64,000 bases of DNA from Limnohabitans sp. WS1 (GCF_003063265.1 NZ_NERU01000017.1:35207-99206), one strand, 5' to 3'; counted from the stretch's first letter, positions 31,670 to 40,909 are shown. Translations and numbers: made by a program. Notes: generated by a model from the sequence alone, not told the origin.

Positions 31670-32692
31670 ATGCAGCCATTGCATTCACAGCACGCACCGG
31701 GCAGCACTGCGGCCCGCCGTCGTCTGCTTCGCCAAGCAGCCATGGCCGGACTGGGCTTGATGATGACTTGGGGTGCTGCACACGCGCAGTCTGGCTACCC
31801 CCAACGCCCCATATTGATGGTCGTGCCGCAAGCGGCCGGTGGCACCAATGACATTGTGGGGCGTTTGGTCAGCCAAAAGCTCTCTGAGGTGTTGGGCTCA
31901 CCCGTGGCGGTCGAAAACCGGCCGGGCGCGGGCGGCAACATTGGCACACAGTTTGCCGCCAAGGCCCCCAAAGATGGTTATACCTTGCTCATGACCATCA
32001 GCAGCAGCCAGGCCATCAACCCCGCCCTTTATAAAAACCCGGGCTTTGACCCGGTCAAAGACTTCAAACCTGTGGCCTTGATTGGCGCGGTCCCCAACGT
32101 CTTGCTGGCCAATCCAGGCTTTACCGGTCAATCGGTGCAAGACCTGATCGCTGCGGCCAAAGCCAAACCGGGTCAACTGCAATACGCCTCGGCAGGCAAC
32201 GGCACGCTCAACCACTTGCTGGGTGAAATGCTCAACAGCATGGCGGGCATCCAGCTGCAGCATGTGCCCTACAAAGGCGTGGCCCCGGCCATGAACGATG
32301 TGCTGGGCGGTCAATTGCCTTTTGTGTTTGCCAGCCTGCCAGCCTCGCTGAGCCACATCAAGGCCGGCAAGCTCAAAGCCCTGGCGGTGAGCAGCCCCAA
32401 GCGTTCGCCCGCCCTGCCCGATGTGCCTGCCCTGGCTGAATCTGTGCCCGGCTATGCCGGCACCTTGTGGATTGGCCTGTTCAGCCCCGCCGGTGTGCCC
32501 GCCGAGGTGTCGGCCAAATTGGGGGAGGCCATGGGCAAAACCCTGGCAGCCAAAGACCTGCGCGACAAACTGGAACAGCAAGGCGTGGAGTTGGCCGCAC
32601 CGACCAGCCCCGAGCAATTCTCAACCCTGCTCAACGAGGACATTGCCCGTTGGGCCAAAATTGTGAAGTCATCTGGCGCTGCCATCGATTGA
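31670..32692 (+). CDS. Bug/TctC-family substrate-binding protein, Tat-like signal
   Basis: 340 residues. The N-terminus is longer than in the other Bug proteins here and contains RRRLLRQAAMAGLGLMM, which resembles a twin-arginine export signal, before AHAQSGYPQRP. Family motifs: ILMVVPQAAGGTNDIVGRLV and PVAVENRPGAGGNIGTQFAA. AAAGGA lies upstream of the ATG. It is followed 70 bp later by another Bug gene in the same direction, but the two are not close paralogues by eye. Confidence 0.9.
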   Translation: MQPLHSQHAPGSTAARRRLLRQAAMAGLGLMMTWGAAHAQSGYPQRPILMVVPQAAGGTNDIVGRLVSQKLSEVLGSPVAVENRPGAGGNIGTQFAAKAPKDGYTLLMTISSSQAINPALYKNPGFDPVKDFKPVALIGAVPNVLLANPGFTGQSVQDLIAAAKAKPGQLQYASAGNGTLNHLLGEMLNSMAGIQLQHVPYKGVAPAMNDVLGGQLPFVFASLPASLSHIKAGKLKALAVSSPKRSPALPDVPALAESVPGYAGTLWIGLFSPAGVPAEVSAKLGEAMGKTLAAKDLRDKLEQQGVELAAPTSPEQFSTLLNEDIARWAKIVKSSGAAID

Positions 32693-32762
32693 TGAATCCA
32701 CTCAAGAGACCCACGGGCCACCCTTGGATCTCTTGTCTTTCAACCTGACTTTTGGAGACAAC

Positions 32763-33734
32763 ATGAAAACCACTTTGAAACTGGCTTTGACCGCCCTGAC
32801 CCTGGCCTGCACTGCGGTGCAAGCCCAGCCTTACCCCAACAAACCCATCACACTGGTGGTGCCCTTTGCCGCTGGCGGCCCCACCGACGTGGTGGCCCGC
32901 ATGATGGCCATTCCCATGGGCAAGTCACTGGGTCAGTCTGTCGTCGTTGAAAACGTCAACGGCGCAGGCGGCACCGTGGGCGCAACCAAAGTGGCACGCT
33001 CTGCCCCCAACGGTTACACCATCTTCTTGCACCACATGGGCATGTCCACATCCCCTGCCCTGTACAAAAAACTCAACTTCGATCCGCTCACCGACTTTGA
33101 ATACATTGGCCAGGTGCTGGACGTGCCCATGACGCTCATTGCACGCAAGGACATTCCCGCCAACAACCTGCAAGAGTTGATCGCCTACATCAAGGCCAAC
33201 GAAAAGAAGGTGTCGCTGGCCGATGCTGGTTTGGGCGCGGTGTCCAACCTGTGCGGCCTGATGTTCAAGAGCGCCATCGGCATCAACATCAACACCATTC
33301 CCTACAAAGGCACAGGCCCCGCCATGAACGACCTGCTGGGCGGCCAGGTGGACATTCTGTGCGACCAGACCACACAAACCGTGCCCATGATCAAGGACGG
33401 CCGGGTCAAGGTGTTTGGTGCCACCACGCTCAAGCGTCTGGCCGCATTGCCCAACGTGCCCACTTTGGACGAACAAGGCCTCAAAGGCTTTGAGGTGAAG
33501 GTCTGGCACGGCATGTATGCGCCCAAAGGCACGCCCGCTCCGGTGCTGACCCAAATCAACACCGCGATGCGCGCCGCCATGGCCGAGCCCTCGATCGTGC
33601 AACGTTTGGCTGAACTCAGCTCAGAAATTCCATCGGCCGACAAGATGACCGCCAAAGGCTTGGAAGACCACCTGAAGGCCGAGATCAACAAATGGGGTCC
33701 TGTGATCCGCAAGGCGGGTGTGTCGGCCGACTGA
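32763..33734 (+). CDS. Bug/TctC-family substrate-binding protein
   Basis: 323 residues; signal peptide MKTTLKLALTALTLACTAVQ then AQPYPNKPITLVVPFAAGG. GQSVVVENVNGAGGTVGATK is the second motif. GGAGA lies 5 bp before the ATG. Contains unusual Cys residues (LCGLMFKS, DILCDQTT) seen in some Bug proteins. Ligand unknown. Confidence 0.9.
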   Translation: MKTTLKLALTALTLACTAVQAQPYPNKPITLVVPFAAGGPTDVVARMMAIPMGKSLGQSVVVENVNGAGGTVGATKVARSAPNGYTIFLHHMGMSTSPALYKKLNFDPLTDFEYIGQVLDVPMTLIARKDIPANNLQELIAYIKANEKKVSLADAGLGAVSNLCGLMFKSAIGININTIPYKGTGPAMNDLLGGQVDILCDQTTQTVPMIKDGRVKVFGATTLKRLAALPNVPTLDEQGLKGFEVKVWHGMYAPKGTPAPVLTQINTAMRAAMAEPSIVQRLAELSSEIPSADKMTAKGLEDHLKAEINKWGPVIRKAGVSAD

Positions 33735-33756
33735 TCCTGGACCGGAGCGTCTGTGC

Positions 33757-33822
33757 TGCAACACCCGCTGGGGGTGCAGTGCAGATGCTTGAAACAAGGG
33801 CTGGGCCACCAACCGGCCCAGC
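33757..33822. terminator. Two hairpins between convergent genes
   Basis: CTGCA-aCACCC-GCT-GGGgGTGCAG (33757-33780) and GCTGGGCC, 7 nt, GGCCCAGC (33800-33807 and 33815-33822) lie between the stop of the Bug gene (33734) and the stop of the SDR gene (33832). No U-tract follows, so they may act with Rho or as bidirectional stops. Confidence 0.45.
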
Positions 33823-33831
33823 ACCCTCGCC

Positions 33832-34611
33832 TCAAACGATGTGCAAACCGCCATCCACCACCAAGGTGGTGCCGGTGATGAACGAGCCCTCCGAAGAGGC
33901 CATCCACAAAATGGGCCAGGCAATTTCTTCGGGCGTGGCCCAACGACCCAGCAAAGACGTGTCTTTGCGTTCGGTCTTGAGTTGCTCCACGCTCTTGCCA
34001 ATTTTTTGCGCCCGCCCCACATGAAAATCCGTCAGTGTTGAGCCGGGGCACACCGCGTTGACACGAACGCCATGCGCCGCTTCTTCACACGCTAAGGACC
34101 GGGTCAAGGCCAGTTGCGCGGCTTTGGTGGCGTCGTACAACGCCATGCCTTTTCGGCCTTTGACGGCATAACACGACGACACATTCACGATGCTGCTGCT
34201 CCCTGACCGGCGCAAATGCGGCAGTGCCGCATGGCAGTAATTCGTGATGCCCACCAGGTTGACACCCACAATGGCTTGCCACTCCTGCGACGTGGCTTCG
34301 GCCGCTGGCGAATAGTTGCGCATGGCGGCGTTGTTGACCAGGATGTCCAGGCCCGCGAAAGCCGCCACGCAGTCGGCCACCGCTTGCAGGGCCAAGGCGC
34401 GATCGCTCACGTCCGCTTGCAGGCAGCGTACTTGCGCCTCGGGCATGGTCTGCAGCAAGGCGTGGCGCGTGCGCTCTAAGCCCTGAGCATCAGCATCCAC
34501 CAAAAAAACCGAAGCGCCTTCTTGGGCAAAAATATGCGCCGTAGCCGCGCCAATGCCCGAGCCGGCCCCGGTGATCAGCGCCACTTGGCCGTGTAAACGA
34601 GCTTGGCCCAT
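33832..34611 (-). CDS. SDR family oxidoreductase
   Basis: 259 residues of a classical short-chain dehydrogenase: TGAGSGIG near residue 14, NNAAMR for NNAG, Ser in NVSSCYAVKG, YDATK for YxxxK, and PG in CPGSTLTDF. It probably acts on a cis-diol or alcohol made by the Rieske oxygenase in the same operon. Starts 5 bp after the Bug receptor stop. Confidence 0.92.
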   Translation of the reverse strand: MGQARLHGQVALITGAGSGIGAATAHIFAQEGASVFLVDADAQGLERTRHALLQTMPEAQVRCLQADVSDRALALQAVADCVAAFAGLDILVNNAAMRNYSPAAEATSQEWQAIVGVNLVGITNYCHAALPHLRRSGSSSIVNVSSCYAVKGRKGMALYDATKAAQLALTRSLACEEAAHGVRVNAVCPGSTLTDFHVGRAQKIGKSVEQLKTERKDTSLLGRWATPEEIAWPILWMASSEGSFITGTTLVVDGGLHIV

Positions 34612-34616
34612 GCCGT

Positions 34617-35600
34617 TCACTCCGCCTTGGTGCCGGTGTCTTTGATGACCTTGCCCCAACGCTTGATTTCAGACCCGATCCAGTCGCGGAACTGGTTGGG
34701 GGTGGTGGCCACGATCTCAAACTCCATGTCCAGCAAGCGCTTGGTGATTTCGGGTGAGCGCACGATCTTCACGATCTCGCGGTGGTAACGTTCGATGATG
34801 GGTGCAGGCGTGCCACCCGTGGTGAGAAAGCCAATCCACGACGTGGCTTCAAAGTCCGGATAGCCCGACTCGCTGAGGGTGGGAATGTCGGGCGTGCTGG
34901 CAAAGCGCTTGAGACCCGAGGTGGCCAACAATTTCAGGCGGCCTTCCTTGGCAAACTGCTGCACATTGCCCGGCACAAAAAACCCCGCCTGGATGTTGCC
35001 GCCGATCAAATCACTGACTGCAGGCCCCGCACCTCGGTAAGGGATGTGCGTGATGTGAAACCCGGCGGCCGACTTGAACATCTCCATGGTCAGGTGCGAG
35101 GCACTGCCCAGAGCCACAGAACCATAAGAGTATTTGGCGGGATTGGCCTTGGTCTTCTCAACAAAGTCCTTGACACTGGTGATGCCCGAGGCCGGGTTGA
35201 CCACCAGGTATTGCGGTGCCTTGACCATCAAGGTGATGGGGGCCAGGTCCTTCACCGGGTCGTAAGGCATTTTGTCAAACAGACCCACGTTGATGGCCAG
35301 TGGGCCGTTATAACCAATCAGCAAGGTGTGACCGTCCGGCGCGGCCTTGGCCACCATGTCGGCGCCGATGTTGCCCCCGGCACCGGGTTTGTTTTCGACC
35401 ACCACAGGCTGGCCCAACACCTCTTGCAACTTGGGTGCAATCAAACGCGCCAGCACATCGTTGGTGCTGCCGGTGATGGGCACGATGATGCGCACGGGCT
35501 TGGTGGGCGACCACTCTTGCGCCGAAGCACCGGTCGCGGCTGCGAGCCCCAAGGTGGCCAGCACAAGGGCAGCGATTTGACGGCGATGGAATGTGGACAT
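34617..35600 (-). CDS. Bug/TctC-family substrate-binding protein
   Basis: 327 residues; MSTFHRRQIAALVLATLGLA signal followed by SAQEWSPTKPVRIIVPITGS. Note TGSTNDVLAR instead of the usual PGGxxD. GQPVVVENKPGAGGNIGADM is intact. AGGAGA precedes the ATG. It lies between the Rieske and SDR genes, 33 bp after the former, so it probably binds the aromatic substrate of that pathway. Confidence 0.9.
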   Translation of the reverse strand: MSTFHRRQIAALVLATLGLAAATGASAQEWSPTKPVRIIVPITGSTNDVLARLIAPKLQEVLGQPVVVENKPGAGGNIGADMVAKAAPDGHTLLIGYNGPLAINVGLFDKMPYDPVKDLAPITLMVKAPQYLVVNPASGITSVKDFVEKTKANPAKYSYGSVALGSASHLTMEMFKSAAGFHITHIPYRGAGPAVSDLIGGNIQAGFFVPGNVQQFAKEGRLKLLATSGLKRFASTPDIPTLSESGYPDFEATSWIGFLTTGGTPAPIIERYHREIVKIVRSPEITKRLLDMEFEIVATTPNQFRDWIGSEIKRWGKVIKDTGTKAE

Positions 35601-35633
35601 GGGGTCTCCTGTGGGTGTGATGGATGCCAAGGG

Positions 35634-36908
35634 TCAGATGGAAAAAACCGGCTCATCCAGGCCATTGGCCAGGTGTGCTTTGGCCCAAACCATGGGGTCA
35701 TCGCCCTTGGGCAACAACACGCCCGCAGGCCGAACGTGTTGCTCGGACGCGTCCAAGGCCGGGGGTTCAATGCCTTGCTCCAACGCCACCGCCGCATCGT
35801 GCAGCATGCGCCGGGCCATGACGATGGCACGGTCGGTGGGCAGCAGTTTTTCGGCCGCATGGTCCTGGATGGAGCCCATGCTTTCTTGCAGCGAATAGTC
35901 TTGCGCCGAGAAACCAAACACCCCGCTGTACGCACGCTTTTCTTGCTGGGCCTTGCGGTCCATCAGGTAATCGTTGTCACGGTTGGCCTTGGGCACAAAA
36001 CTGCCCGGGGCCTCGTATTCCACATGGATGCCTTTGCCCGCAGCCATGGCTTCGTGTTCTTCGGCGCTCAGCGGCTGCTTGGGTTGCCAGTTCATGCTCC
36101 AGGCCCAGCACTCGTGGTCGTTGACCGGCACCCAGGCGTGGCCACCCAAGGCATGGTGGCCAAACGGTGGAATCATCGTGAACCAGGGGAATAACCACTG
36201 GGTGATGCGCCAGTAAAAACTGTCGGGCTCGCCCATGCGACGGCCATACAAGCTCATGCCAAACGAGGTCTTTTCGATTTCAAACACCACGTTGCCGTCG
36301 GCCTTGATGTAGTCGAGCGCCTTGACGCCTTGGTGCATCGGGTCGGTGTCCACTTCATAGCGGTGCACATAGGACACGTGGGCCGTGTCGATGCCGCCTT
36401 CCATGGCCTGCAGGTAGCTGGAGTACTGAAGGCGCTTGGACACGAACACATGGCTGTCCGGCAAGGTGCACCACTCCAGCTCGGGGGGCTCGGGCATTTT
36501 GTCGGGTGGGCCCATGTAGGTCCAGACAATGCCGCCGCGCTCCACGCAGGGGTAGCCCTTGATGTGCATGTGCGCACAGGCCTTGGGGTTGGAGGGCACC
36601 TCCACACACTGGCCCAATCCGTCAAACTTGACGCCGTGGTAGGCGCAGCGGATGCCGTTTTCTTCGTTGCGGCCAAAGTACAGCGAGACACCCCGGTGCG
36701 AACAAAACTCACTGATCATGCAGGCTTGGCCATCGGTGTTGCGAAACGCCAGCAGCTTTTCACCCAGCAGCTCGATGCGCACTTGCGGACCGTCGGGCAG
36801 CTCGATTTCGCTGCTGGTCAAAGCGGGCACCCAATAGCGGCGCATCAGGTTGCCCATGCGGGTGCCGGGACCCACGCGGGTCAGGGTTTCAGACATGTCC
36901 TTGTTCAT
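35634..36908 (-). CDS. Rieske [2Fe-2S] aromatic ring-hydroxylating oxygenase, phthalate-dioxygenase-like
   Basis: 424 residues. The Rieske cluster site is CSH (residues about 69-71) and CAYH 15 residues later. The mononuclear iron site appears as GIDTAHVSYVHR. The opening LTRVGPGTRMGNLMRRYWVP is characteristic of the phthalate 4,5-dioxygenase group (homomultimeric, alpha subunit only). AGGAGA lies 9 bp before the ATG. No reductase or ferredoxin gene is adjacent. It begins a minus-strand operon Rieske-Bug-SDR, divergent from an IclR regulator. Confidence 0.9.
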   Translation of the reverse strand: MNKDMSETLTRVGPGTRMGNLMRRYWVPALTSSEIELPDGPQVRIELLGEKLLAFRNTDGQACMISEFCSHRGVSLYFGRNEENGIRCAYHGVKFDGLGQCVEVPSNPKACAHMHIKGYPCVERGGIVWTYMGPPDKMPEPPELEWCTLPDSHVFVSKRLQYSSYLQAMEGGIDTAHVSYVHRYEVDTDPMHQGVKALDYIKADGNVVFEIEKTSFGMSLYGRRMGEPDSFYWRITQWLFPWFTMIPPFGHHALGGHAWVPVNDHECWAWSMNWQPKQPLSAEEHEAMAAGKGIHVEYEAPGSFVPKANRDNDYLMDRKAQQEKRAYSGVFGFSAQDYSLQESMGSIQDHAAEKLLPTDRAIVMARRMLHDAAVALEQGIEPPALDASEQHVRPAGVLLPKGDDPMVWAKAHLANGLDEPVFSI

Positions 36909-36987
36909 GAAAAAGCGTCTCCTTGGCTTGAACGGTTGACTGGCGCAGGCAGTGCGCACTGCGCAGATATCCATAAAATGATAATCT

Positions 36988-37004
36988 TGTCCATCAGGCG
37001 GACA
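36988..37004. promoter_or_regulatory. Candidate IclR-type operator for the Rieske operon
   Basis: TGTCC, 7 bp (ATCAGGC), GGACA is a perfect 5-bp inverted repeat with the same N7 spacing as the IclR sites at 25.3 and 26.3 kb but different arms. It lies in the 139-bp divergent region between the oxygenase and IclR starts. Confidence 0.5.
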
Positions 37005-37047
37005 CATTGATACACACGCCCCTGACAGGGTTTTGAAAGGTTGGAGC

Positions 37048-37797
37048 ATGAGCACCCACAGCGGTGATGGCGTCCGGGCTGTTGAGCGGGCTTTGGACAT
37101 CTTGAAAGCGTTCTCGGTCAACGAGCACGAACTGAGCGCCGCGCAATTGCTCGAACGGGTCCCTTTGAGTCGTCCCACGCTGTACCGCTTGCTGCAAACG
37201 CTGGTGCAATCGGGTTTTGTGGTGTCCTCGGGCGAGCCCCAAAGGTTCAGGCTGGGCCCTGCGGTCGGGCAACTCACACACGTTTGGTCATCGGGCCTGA
37301 ATGTGTCTGCGGTGGGCCAAACCATCATGCAGCGCGTGTGGGCCGCCACCCAGGAAACCGTGGCCTTGTTTGTGCCACAAGGCACCATGCGCCTGTGCGT
37401 TGCCGAGTTGCCCAGCCCCCAGGCACTGAGCTTCAAGCGGGGGGTGGGTTACCAAGAGCGCATCGTTTTGGGGGCCAGCGGCCAGGTCATCTTGGCGCAT
37501 GCCAACACCTCCATCGAAGCCATCGAGCGTTATGCCGAAGGCCTGAACCTGGACCCCATCCGTTTGGCGCAAGAGCTACGCCAGATCAAAAAGCGCGGCT
37601 ACGCCATCAGCAAAAATGCCTTGATCGAAGGGGCTGTGGCGATCGCTGCACCTTTTTTCAACAGCCACGGCCAGGTGGCCGGCTCCATTGCTGTGTTTGG
37701 GCCGGGTGCCCGCCTCAAAGATGCGAAGGTGCGCCAGTTTGGGGCCGTGTTGGTCAAAGAAGCCGCCGCCCTGTCGCAGGCTTTGGGCCACAGCTGA
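37048..37797 (+). CDS. IclR family transcriptional regulator
   Basis: 249 residues. Winged helix: VRAVERALDILKAFSVNEHE and LLERVPLSRPTLYRLLQTLV; effector domain: GYQERIVLGASGQVILAHAN and GAVAIAAPFFNSHGQVAGSI. TTGGAG immediately precedes the ATG. By position it regulates the divergent Rieske-Bug-SDR operon. Confidence 0.9.
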   Translation: MSTHSGDGVRAVERALDILKAFSVNEHELSAAQLLERVPLSRPTLYRLLQTLVQSGFVVSSGEPQRFRLGPAVGQLTHVWSSGLNVSAVGQTIMQRVWAATQETVALFVPQGTMRLCVAELPSPQALSFKRGVGYQERIVLGASGQVILAHANTSIEAIERYAEGLNLDPIRLAQELRQIKKRGYAISKNALIEGAVAIAAPFFNSHGQVAGSIAVFGPGARLKDAKVRQFGAVLVKEAAALSQALGHS

Positions 37798-37824
37798 AGC
37801 GGGCCGCTGCCCAGGGCAAGCGCC

Positions 37825-38580
37825 TCAAGGTCGCCACTGAATGCCCCGCACCCAGCCCACACTTTCAGCGCCCGTGTTGTCACTGTCTGCCCCAATCAAC
37901 ACCGCACGCACTTTGGGCACAGCGGCCCCGGCGGGCAGTTCATCGGCAAACAACTTGGCAAAGTCGGCGGCCACGTCACGGGTTTCGGTTTGCCATTGGG
38001 CCAAAGGCGCGCCTTTGCCTTGCAGCGTGATGAAGCGCACGCGCTGGGTGTAGGGGTTGGCACCTTGCAGGCCAGCAGGGTGCACGCTGTCCCACACGTA
38101 GCAAAGCGTTGCGGCGGGCAAGTCTTCGCCGCTCACGCTGCGGGCGATGCGCAGCAAGGTGCGCTGGCCAAAGGGCACGCGGTCCAGCGGGTGATCGAAC
38201 ATCACACACACTTTGAGCGCCGCATCGTCACCCGCTTTGGTTTGGATGTCGGCCACACCTTGCCCGCCCGTGAGCGCTTGGTCCAGACGCCAGCGCCATT
38301 GCAAACGCCCCGGTTCGGCTTTGGGCAAGTCGTGCACCCAGGTGCCATACGAAGCGCGGGTGCTGACCTTGAGCGCCCGCTCGCCCTGCACCTCGGCCAG
38401 CTCGAAGCGGGTGGCGGGAATGTCGGCCTTGGACTTGGGAAAGCCCACAAAGCGCCATGTGTTGGCGGCTGCGCCATCGGCGGGCACCAGTGGCGAGATG
38501 CTTTGCGCGAAGGCGGATGCTGTGGCGCAGGCCAGGCCCAGCGCCAGCAGCGCGGGTATGGGTTTCAACGAGCGGTTCAT
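37825..38580 (-). CDS. DUF3047 domain-containing exported protein
   Basis: 251 residues with a signal peptide (LKPIPALLALGLACATASAF). The DUF3047 pattern is recognisable: WRFVGFPKSKADIPATRFEL, LQWRWRLDQ, KVCVMFDHPL, LCYVWDSVHPAG, NPYTQRVRFITLQ and a C-terminal DSDNTG. Function unknown; predicted periplasmic, lectin-like beta fold. The start overlaps the stop of the membrane-flavoprotein fusion by 4 bp. Confidence 0.82.
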   Translation of the reverse strand: MNRSLKPIPALLALGLACATASAFAQSISPLVPADGAAANTWRFVGFPKSKADIPATRFELAEVQGERALKVSTRASYGTWVHDLPKAEPGRLQWRWRLDQALTGGQGVADIQTKAGDDAALKVCVMFDHPLDRVPFGQRTLLRIARSVSGEDLPAATLCYVWDSVHPAGLQGANPYTQRVRFITLQGKGAPLAQWQTETRDVAADFAKLFADELPAGAAVPKVRAVLIGADSDNTGAESVGWVRGIQWRP

Positions 38581-40739
38581 CCGCGTCGCCAATCGTGGAA
38601 CTTCTTCACCCAGGCCAGCAACTTTTGCGGCGCGTGGGCCCGCTTCCATTCACCGGCCGCGTACTTGTTGGCCTCGGCCATGGTCGGGTAGGTGTGGATG
38701 GTGCCCAAAATCTTGTTCAAGCCCAAGCCATGCTTCATGGCCAGCACGTATTCGGCCAGCAAGTCGCCTGCGTGCGAGCCCACGATGGTCACGCCCAAAA
38801 TGCGGTCTTTGCCAGGCACGGTGAGCACTTTCACAAAGCCATGCGCCTCGCTGTCGGCAATCGCCCGGTCGAGGTCGTCGATGCCGTACTTCGTCACCTC
38901 GTACGCGATGCCCTGAGCTTGTGCCTCTTGCTCGTTCAGACCCACCCGCGCCACCTCGGGGTCGATGAAGGTGGCCCAGGGGATCACGCGGTAGTCGACC
39001 TTGAAGGACTTGAAGTCGCCAAACAGCGCGTTGACTGCCGCATACCAAGCCTGGTGCGCGGCCGTGTGGGTGAACTGGTAAGGCCCGGCCACATCGCCTG
39101 CGGCGTAGATGTTGGGGTAGAGCGTTTGCAAATACTCGTTGGTCTCGACGGTGCGGTGTGTGGGCACATCAATGTCTTCCAAGCCATAACCTTGCAGGCG
39201 GGCCACACGGCCCACGGCGCAGACCAGAGCGTCAAACACGATTTCCACTTCTTGCCCCTGTGTGGAAGCCACCAAAACTTTGTCTTTACCCCGGCGCTCG
39301 CAGCGCAGCGCCTTGTGCCCGGTGAGCACCAACACGCCGTCGGCCTGCAGCGCGTCGCGTGCCAGCGCAGACACCTCTTCGTCCTCGCGCACCATGATGC
39401 GCTCGCCCATCTCGACCTGCGTGACCTGTGCACCCAAGCGGGCAAAGCTTTGTGACAACTCGCAGCCAATGGGCCCGCCACCCAGCACCACAATGCGCTT
39501 CGGTATGTCGTCGGGCTTGGCAAATTCGTCCCACAGCGTGTCGCTGGTGACGTAGCCCACGTCATCGAGGCCCGGCAAAGGCGGCACGATGGGGCGTGCG
39601 CCCGCCGCAATCACGATGCTGCGCGCTGTCAGGCGCTGGAGTTGGCCGTCGTTCAAGGTCACTTCCACAGTCCAAGGGTTCACCAGCTTGCCGTAACCCT
39701 GCAGCACCTCCACACCCAAGCCGCTGTAGCGCGCCACACTGTCGTGCGGCTCGATGGCTTTGATCACGTCGTGCACACGCTGCATCACCGCCTTGAAACT
39801 GAAGCTGGGCGTGGCGTCGCTCAGGCCGTACTGTGCGCCGTGGCGCATCTGGTGGGCCAGCTTGGCGCTTTTGATCAAGGCCTTGCTCGGCACGCAGCCG
39901 TAGTTCAGGCAGTCGCCGCCCATCTTGTGCGCCTCGATCAAAGTGACTTTGGCTTTGACGGCAGCGGCAATGTAGGCCGACACCAAACCCGCTGCGCCCC
40001 CGCCGATCACGATCAGGTTGCGGTCAAAAGTCTTGGGGCGCACGCTGGCCCAGCGGGCATAGACCTTGCGCTTTTGAACGGCCGCCACCACACGCCGCGC
40101 CAACAAAGGAAAAATGCCCAGCAGCACAAAGCTGCCCAACAGCGCCGGGCTCAGAATGCCCCGCACCGAGTCCAGCTGCGCCAGTTGCGTGCCCGCATTC
40201 ACATACACCGCCGTGCCCGCCAGCATGCCCAACTGGCTCACCCAGTAATACGTCCAGGTCTTCATGCGCGTCAGGCCCATGAGCAGGTTGATCAAGAAGA
40301 ACGGCACCACCGGAATCAGGCGCAAAGTGAACAGGTAAAACGCGCCTTCTTTGTCCACACCCGCGTTGATGTCGGCCAAGCGCTGACCAAAACGCGCTTC
40401 TACCCACTCGCGCAGCACAAAGCGCGAAGCCAGAAAAGCCAAAGTGGCACCGAGCGTGGAAGCAAACGACACCAGCAGCAAACCCTGCCACAAGCCAAAC
40501 ACAGCCCCACCGCCCAAGGTGATGATGACCGCGCCCGGAATCGACAGCGCCGTGGCCAAGACGTACACCCCAAAGTAAACGGCGGCCACCATCACAGGCT
40601 GCTGCGCATAGAGCTGGTCAAAACTGGCTTGGCTGGCCTTGAGCTGCTCGAAGCTCAGATAACGCCCCAGGTCCAGCGCCACAAATGCACCGATGGCCAG
40701 CGCCAGCAAGAGCAACAAAACAATTTGACGAAGACGCAT
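38577..40739 (-). CDS. SNARE-associated (TVP38/DedA-like) membrane domain fused to pyridine nucleotide-disulfide oxidoreductase
   Basis: 720 residues. Residues 1 to about 225 carry several membrane helices with the VTT/DedA-type segment SIPGAVIITLGGGAVFG and a re-entrant FFLINLLMGLTRM. From about 235 it is a mercuric reductase/dihydrolipoamide dehydrogenase-like enzyme: FAD motif LIVIGGGAAGLVSAY, redox pair in GGDCLNYGCVPSK, NAD motif VVLGGGPIGCELSQ, FAD motif YAAGDVAGPYQFTH and a C-terminal dimerisation domain with HTYPTMAE. The His-Pro in IHTYPT is where the catalytic His normally sits. A membrane-anchored NAD(P)H-disulfide reductase is likely; the substrate is unknown. Confidence 0.9.
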   Translation of the reverse strand: MRLRQIVLLLLLALAIGAFVALDLGRYLSFEQLKASQASFDQLYAQQPVMVAAVYFGVYVLATALSIPGAVIITLGGGAVFGLWQGLLLVSFASTLGATLAFLASRFVLREWVEARFGQRLADINAGVDKEGAFYLFTLRLIPVVPFFLINLLMGLTRMKTWTYYWVSQLGMLAGTAVYVNAGTQLAQLDSVRGILSPALLGSFVLLGIFPLLARRVVAAVQKRKVYARWASVRPKTFDRNLIVIGGGAAGLVSAYIAAAVKAKVTLIEAHKMGGDCLNYGCVPSKALIKSAKLAHQMRHGAQYGLSDATPSFSFKAVMQRVHDVIKAIEPHDSVARYSGLGVEVLQGYGKLVNPWTVEVTLNDGQLQRLTARSIVIAAGARPIVPPLPGLDDVGYVTSDTLWDEFAKPDDIPKRIVVLGGGPIGCELSQSFARLGAQVTQVEMGERIMVREDEEVSALARDALQADGVLVLTGHKALRCERRGKDKVLVASTQGQEVEIVFDALVCAVGRVARLQGYGLEDIDVPTHRTVETNEYLQTLYPNIYAAGDVAGPYQFTHTAAHQAWYAAVNALFGDFKSFKVDYRVIPWATFIDPEVARVGLNEQEAQAQGIAYEVTKYGIDDLDRAIADSEAHGFVKVLTVPGKDRILGVTIVGSHAGDLLAEYVLAMKHGLGLNKILGTIHTYPTMAEANKYAAGEWKRAHAPQKLLAWVKKFHDWRRG

Positions 40740-40909
40740 GAGGGGAAACTCCGGTGATGCTCATGGTCACAGTGAACCAAGAGCCATGAACGATAAACGC
40801 TGATGCTTTGTTATTCGGCTGAATGCCCTGAGAAGTTACAAGTTCGTCATCCAGATCGGACCCAGAGGCGCAGGGGTGTGACGCACAGTGTTGCAGGCCT
40901 CGCACCGCA

